Assembly: GCA_003175865.1 (NCBI GenBank) | Contig: PSRF01000431.1 | Location: 1-7,863, forward strand | DNA from: Blastocatellia bacterium | Lineage (GTDB): Bacteria; Acidobacteriota; Blastocatellia; Pyrinomonadales; Pyrinomonadaceae | DNA: 7,863 nt | Reading direction: 5' to 3' | Part shown: in pieces, positions 5,671-7,863 of the stretch | Numbering within the stretch: position 1 is the stretch's first letter | Layout: the number at the start of each line of letters is the position of its first letter | Position numbers and translations under genes: made by a program | The notes under the pieces: model-generated | What the model was told of the DNA's origin: nothing | The model's database searches: none | The model's input: the letters and a program-made list of their open reading frames with translations, nothing else

Positions 5671-7863
5671 TTAGAAGATAAACTTCATCAACAGTTGGGC
5701 GCGTCGCGCGTAGTTATTCTGGTTCGAGGCTGTCACCTGACCAAAAGTTGCCGACGATGGATTCACCACTGGGCCGGGGAAGAGGGGGTGGTTCAACGCA
5801 TTAACAAACTCCACACGGAATTGCAGTTTCATCTGCTCTCTCAGGTGGACGTCCTTGCGCAAACCAACGTCCATGTTGTTGATCGCATCGATTCGTACGT
5901 CGGAGAACCGGAGCGGCAACGTGCGAAGGTGATCCACTGGGGTCGCACAGTTCGCACTACCATTCGGGAAGGCCGGGCAGGTCGGCGTCGCTCCTAAAAT
6001 GTTAACGAACGCTGACGTGTTGAACCATTTGCTCACAGAGCGCTCACTCTTCGGGAGTGCGATATTACCTCCAAGATAGAACGCATCATTAGCGAAGCTG
6101 ACTGGGAAGCCTGATTGATAGGTGTACGTACCTTGAATCTGCCAACCACCGACAATCGCATCCGCCCATTTGTTCATCTGCGAGCCAAAGCGTTGTCCTT
6201 TTCCAAATGGCAGCTCATAGAAATAACTTGCCGAGAACCGATTCGGCACATCCTGATCCGATATCATCTTCGTCGGGCTCGGGTCGGCTGCATTTAGATA
6301 TTCTGTAGCCTGCAGCCACTTGGAGTAGGTATAGGCGAGTTGGAGTCCATAACCCTTACTAAATCTCTTGTCCAGAGTGAACTGAACTGAATTGTACCAA
6401 CTCTTACCGTCGTTATTGCTTGTGTTGATAGCGCCAAACTCCGGAAACGGAGTGAGTAACGTACGGCGCGAAATCGTGGGGCCCGCACCTGTATACAAGG
6501 TACTGGTGCAGGTATTACCGCCGTTAACAACAGTAACAGTGGTGCAGAACGGATTCCGCACTGTAGCGGTAAGTTGCGAATTGTTTGTACCCATCGCGGT
6601 AGTACGCAGAGTATCGAGGCTTAAGAACTGATTCGGGAGGGCATTGATGTTTCGGGTGATTTCAAGGTCGTAACCATAATCACCAAGATACATTGCCTCA
6701 GCGAACCAGCCACCCCAGAGTTCTCGTTGAACTCCGAAGGTCCAGCGAGCTTGTTTCGCTACTTTTGGATCCTGATTGAAGAAACTAATCCCTTGTCCCA
6801 AAGCCGTCTGTCGTCCCAAAGTATTGCCACTTGGTTCGGTAATTCCACTAACAAAAGGATCCGAAATCAGAGTTGGCAGCGGCGCTCCGTTAGGACCACT
6901 AGTCAAAGCTTGTACCGTAGTTTGTGTGTAACCTGGTTGAATGACGTCTCCGCGTCGTTCACCGAGGAAGCCCTGGTAGAGGCCAAACCCACCTCGAAAT
7001 ACGGTCTTTGCGTTGAATTGATAGGCAAAGCCCAATCGTGGCAAGAAACCATTCTTTGGGGTGTTGTAAACACCACTGCCGGTGTCTACGCCCGCAAACA
7101 TCAGACCGCCCTTGGTCGTTATATTACTTAGACCATAAGTGGTTCTAAGAACATCGTTCGCAGGAATCAATCCGTAATTAGTCTGGGCCTGAGTCTGGAA
7201 CGGTTGGGTATAAGCCAGGTCGAAACCGGAGATGCTCTTGTTCTGTCTCTCAGTTAAGGCCTGCTCAAATTCCCAGCGTAATCCGAGATTCAACGTAAGC
7301 TTTGACGAAATACGCCAATCGTCCTGGGCAAAGAAACCCCAGGTTTTCGAATACTCCGAATAATCTGACGCGCGGACGATTTGCATTGTCGTTGGATAGC
7401 CAAGCAAGAAAGCGGCGAAAGCCTGCAATCCCTCAACGTCGGCGCTACTAGCGCTACCAACTCGCGTGTAGGTGTTATCGAAGATGAACTGGCCCGATTG
7501 CTGATTACTCTTGAAGCTGTCGTCCTCGCGATAGATTCGCATCTCGCCACCGAATCGCCACGAATGAAGACCGAATGTTCGGTTCAATACTGCTGTTGCG
7601 AAATGGCTGCCGACAGGACGAAACTCATTCGTGTGGCCGTTACCGACCGTTGCACCCGTACAGGAAGTGCAATTGAAGTCAAAACGTGGAAAGCGTCTTA
7701 TGCCCTCGTTTACAGAATTGTTAAAGGAAGAGGGGAAACCAAGCGTGGTGAGATCGATCCCGTATTGACCTTCAGGGGCATCCGAACCACGGATAAACCG
7801 ATTGAACCCGTAACGAACGTTCAAGACGGTATTAGCGTTGAAGGTATGAACCTCGTCCACAAC
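5671..7863 (-). CDS. Oar-like TonB-dependent outer-membrane receptor, N-terminus beyond window
   Basis: The frame is open from the right edge to the TAA at 5671, about 730 visible residues. The GTG at 7860 is an internal valine codon, not a start. Related receptors run to about 1000-1200 residues, so the signal peptide, the carboxypeptidase-regulatory-like domain and most of the plug are missing. Numbering from the GTG, barrel blocks seen are NVRYGFNRF (14-22), WRFGGEMRIYRE (101-112), WGFFAQDDWRISSKLTLNLG (174-193), FLPRLGFAYQF (272-282), VPNRFSASYFYELPFGKG (538-555), GGWQIQGTYTYQSGFP (571-586) and FRVEFVNALNHPLFPG (681-696). It ends RAQLLMKFIF with a terminal Phe, as needed for barrel assembly. 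Such proteins import large substrates, often glycans or their fragments, using TonB energy; the ligand is unknown. Six cysteines occur as three close pairs. No SusD-like partner is visible. An intrinsic terminator follows the gene. Confidence 0.92.
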   Translation of the reverse strand, partial: VVDEVHTFNANTVLNVRYGFNRFIRGSDAPEGQYGIDLTTLGFPSSFNNSVNEGIRRFPRFDFNCTSCTGATVGNGHTNEFRPVGSHFATAVLNRTFGLHSWRFGGEMRIYREDDSFKSNQQSGQFIFDNTYTRVGSASSADVEGLQAFAAFLLGYPTTMQIVRASDYSEYSKTWGFFAQDDWRISSKLTLNLGLRWEFEQALTERQNKSISGFDLAYTQPFQTQAQTNYGLIPANDVLRTTYGLSNITTKGGLMFAGVDTGSGVYNTPKNGFLPRLGFAYQFNAKTVFRGGFGLYQGFLGERRGDVIQPGYTQTTVQALTSGPNGAPLPTLISDPFVSGITEPSGNTLGRQTALGQGISFFNQDPKVAKQARWTFGVQRELWGGWFAEAMYLGDYGYDLEITRNINALPNQFLSLDTLRTTAMGTNNSQLTATVRNPFCTTVTVVNGGNTCTSTLYTGAGPTISRRTLLTPFPEFGAINTSNNDGKSWYNSVQFTLDKRFSKGYGLQLAYTYSKWLQATEYLNAADPSPTKMISDQDVPNRFSASYFYELPFGKGQRFGSQMNKWADAIVGGWQIQGTYTYQSGFPVSFANDAFYLGGNIALPKSERSVSKWFNTSAFVNILGATPTCPAFPNGSANCATPVDHLRTLPLRFSDVRIDAINNMDVGLRKDVHLREQMKLQFRVEFVNALNHPLFPGPVVNPSSATFGQVTASNQNNYARRAQLLMKFIF

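Noticed and set aside
7858..7860. GTG at 7860 as the start of the TonB-dependent receptor
   Set aside because: The frame stays open to the window edge, and the protein would lack its signal peptide and plug, so this GTG is an internal valine codon.

Overview
The window looks like a piece of an Acidobacteriota chromosome, probably a soil or sediment lineage with about even base composition. The main clue is a large outer-membrane TonB-dependent receptor of the Oar-like type that is greatly expanded in that phylum. Its C-terminal half carries the typical blocks (WGFFAQDDW, VPNRFSASYFYELPFGKG, GGWQIQGTYTYQSGFP, RVEFVNALNHPLF). Phylum assignment is inference from protein style only; no rRNA or other marker is present.

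Layout, left to right. Positions 1-1138 (minus) hold the N-terminal 379 residues of an exported glycoside hydrolase family 31 enzyme, cut by the left edge before its catalytic residues. Positions 1255-2241 (minus) hold a complete IolS/AKR11-like aldo/keto reductase with an intact D-Y-K-H tetrad and a GTG start. A 241-bp divergent intergenic region (2242-2482) follows, with a promoter-like element facing right. Positions 2483-3379 (plus) hold a small exported protein with an HEFGH metallopeptidase-type motif that I cannot place in a family. It converges, with a 3-bp gap, on positions 3383-5536 (minus), a Tat-exported 717-residue six-hairpin glycosidase-like protein distantly resembling GH65. 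Positions 5537-5670 hold a clear intrinsic terminator and a weak promoter candidate. Positions 5671-7863 (minus) hold the TonB-dependent receptor, whose N-terminal part lies beyond the right edge.

Four of the five genes lie on the minus strand and fit together as a loose glycan- or glycoside-utilisation neighbourhood: outer-membrane uptake, two exported glycosidase-type enzymes and a cytoplasmic reductase. They do not form one operon. A terminator separates the receptor from the six-hairpin enzyme, and the plus-strand peptidase gene splits the rest. No tRNA, rRNA, CRISPR array, insertion sequence or phage gene was seen. I see no strong evidence of a wholly new system; the least explained items are the HEFGH protein and the substrate of the six-hairpin enzyme.
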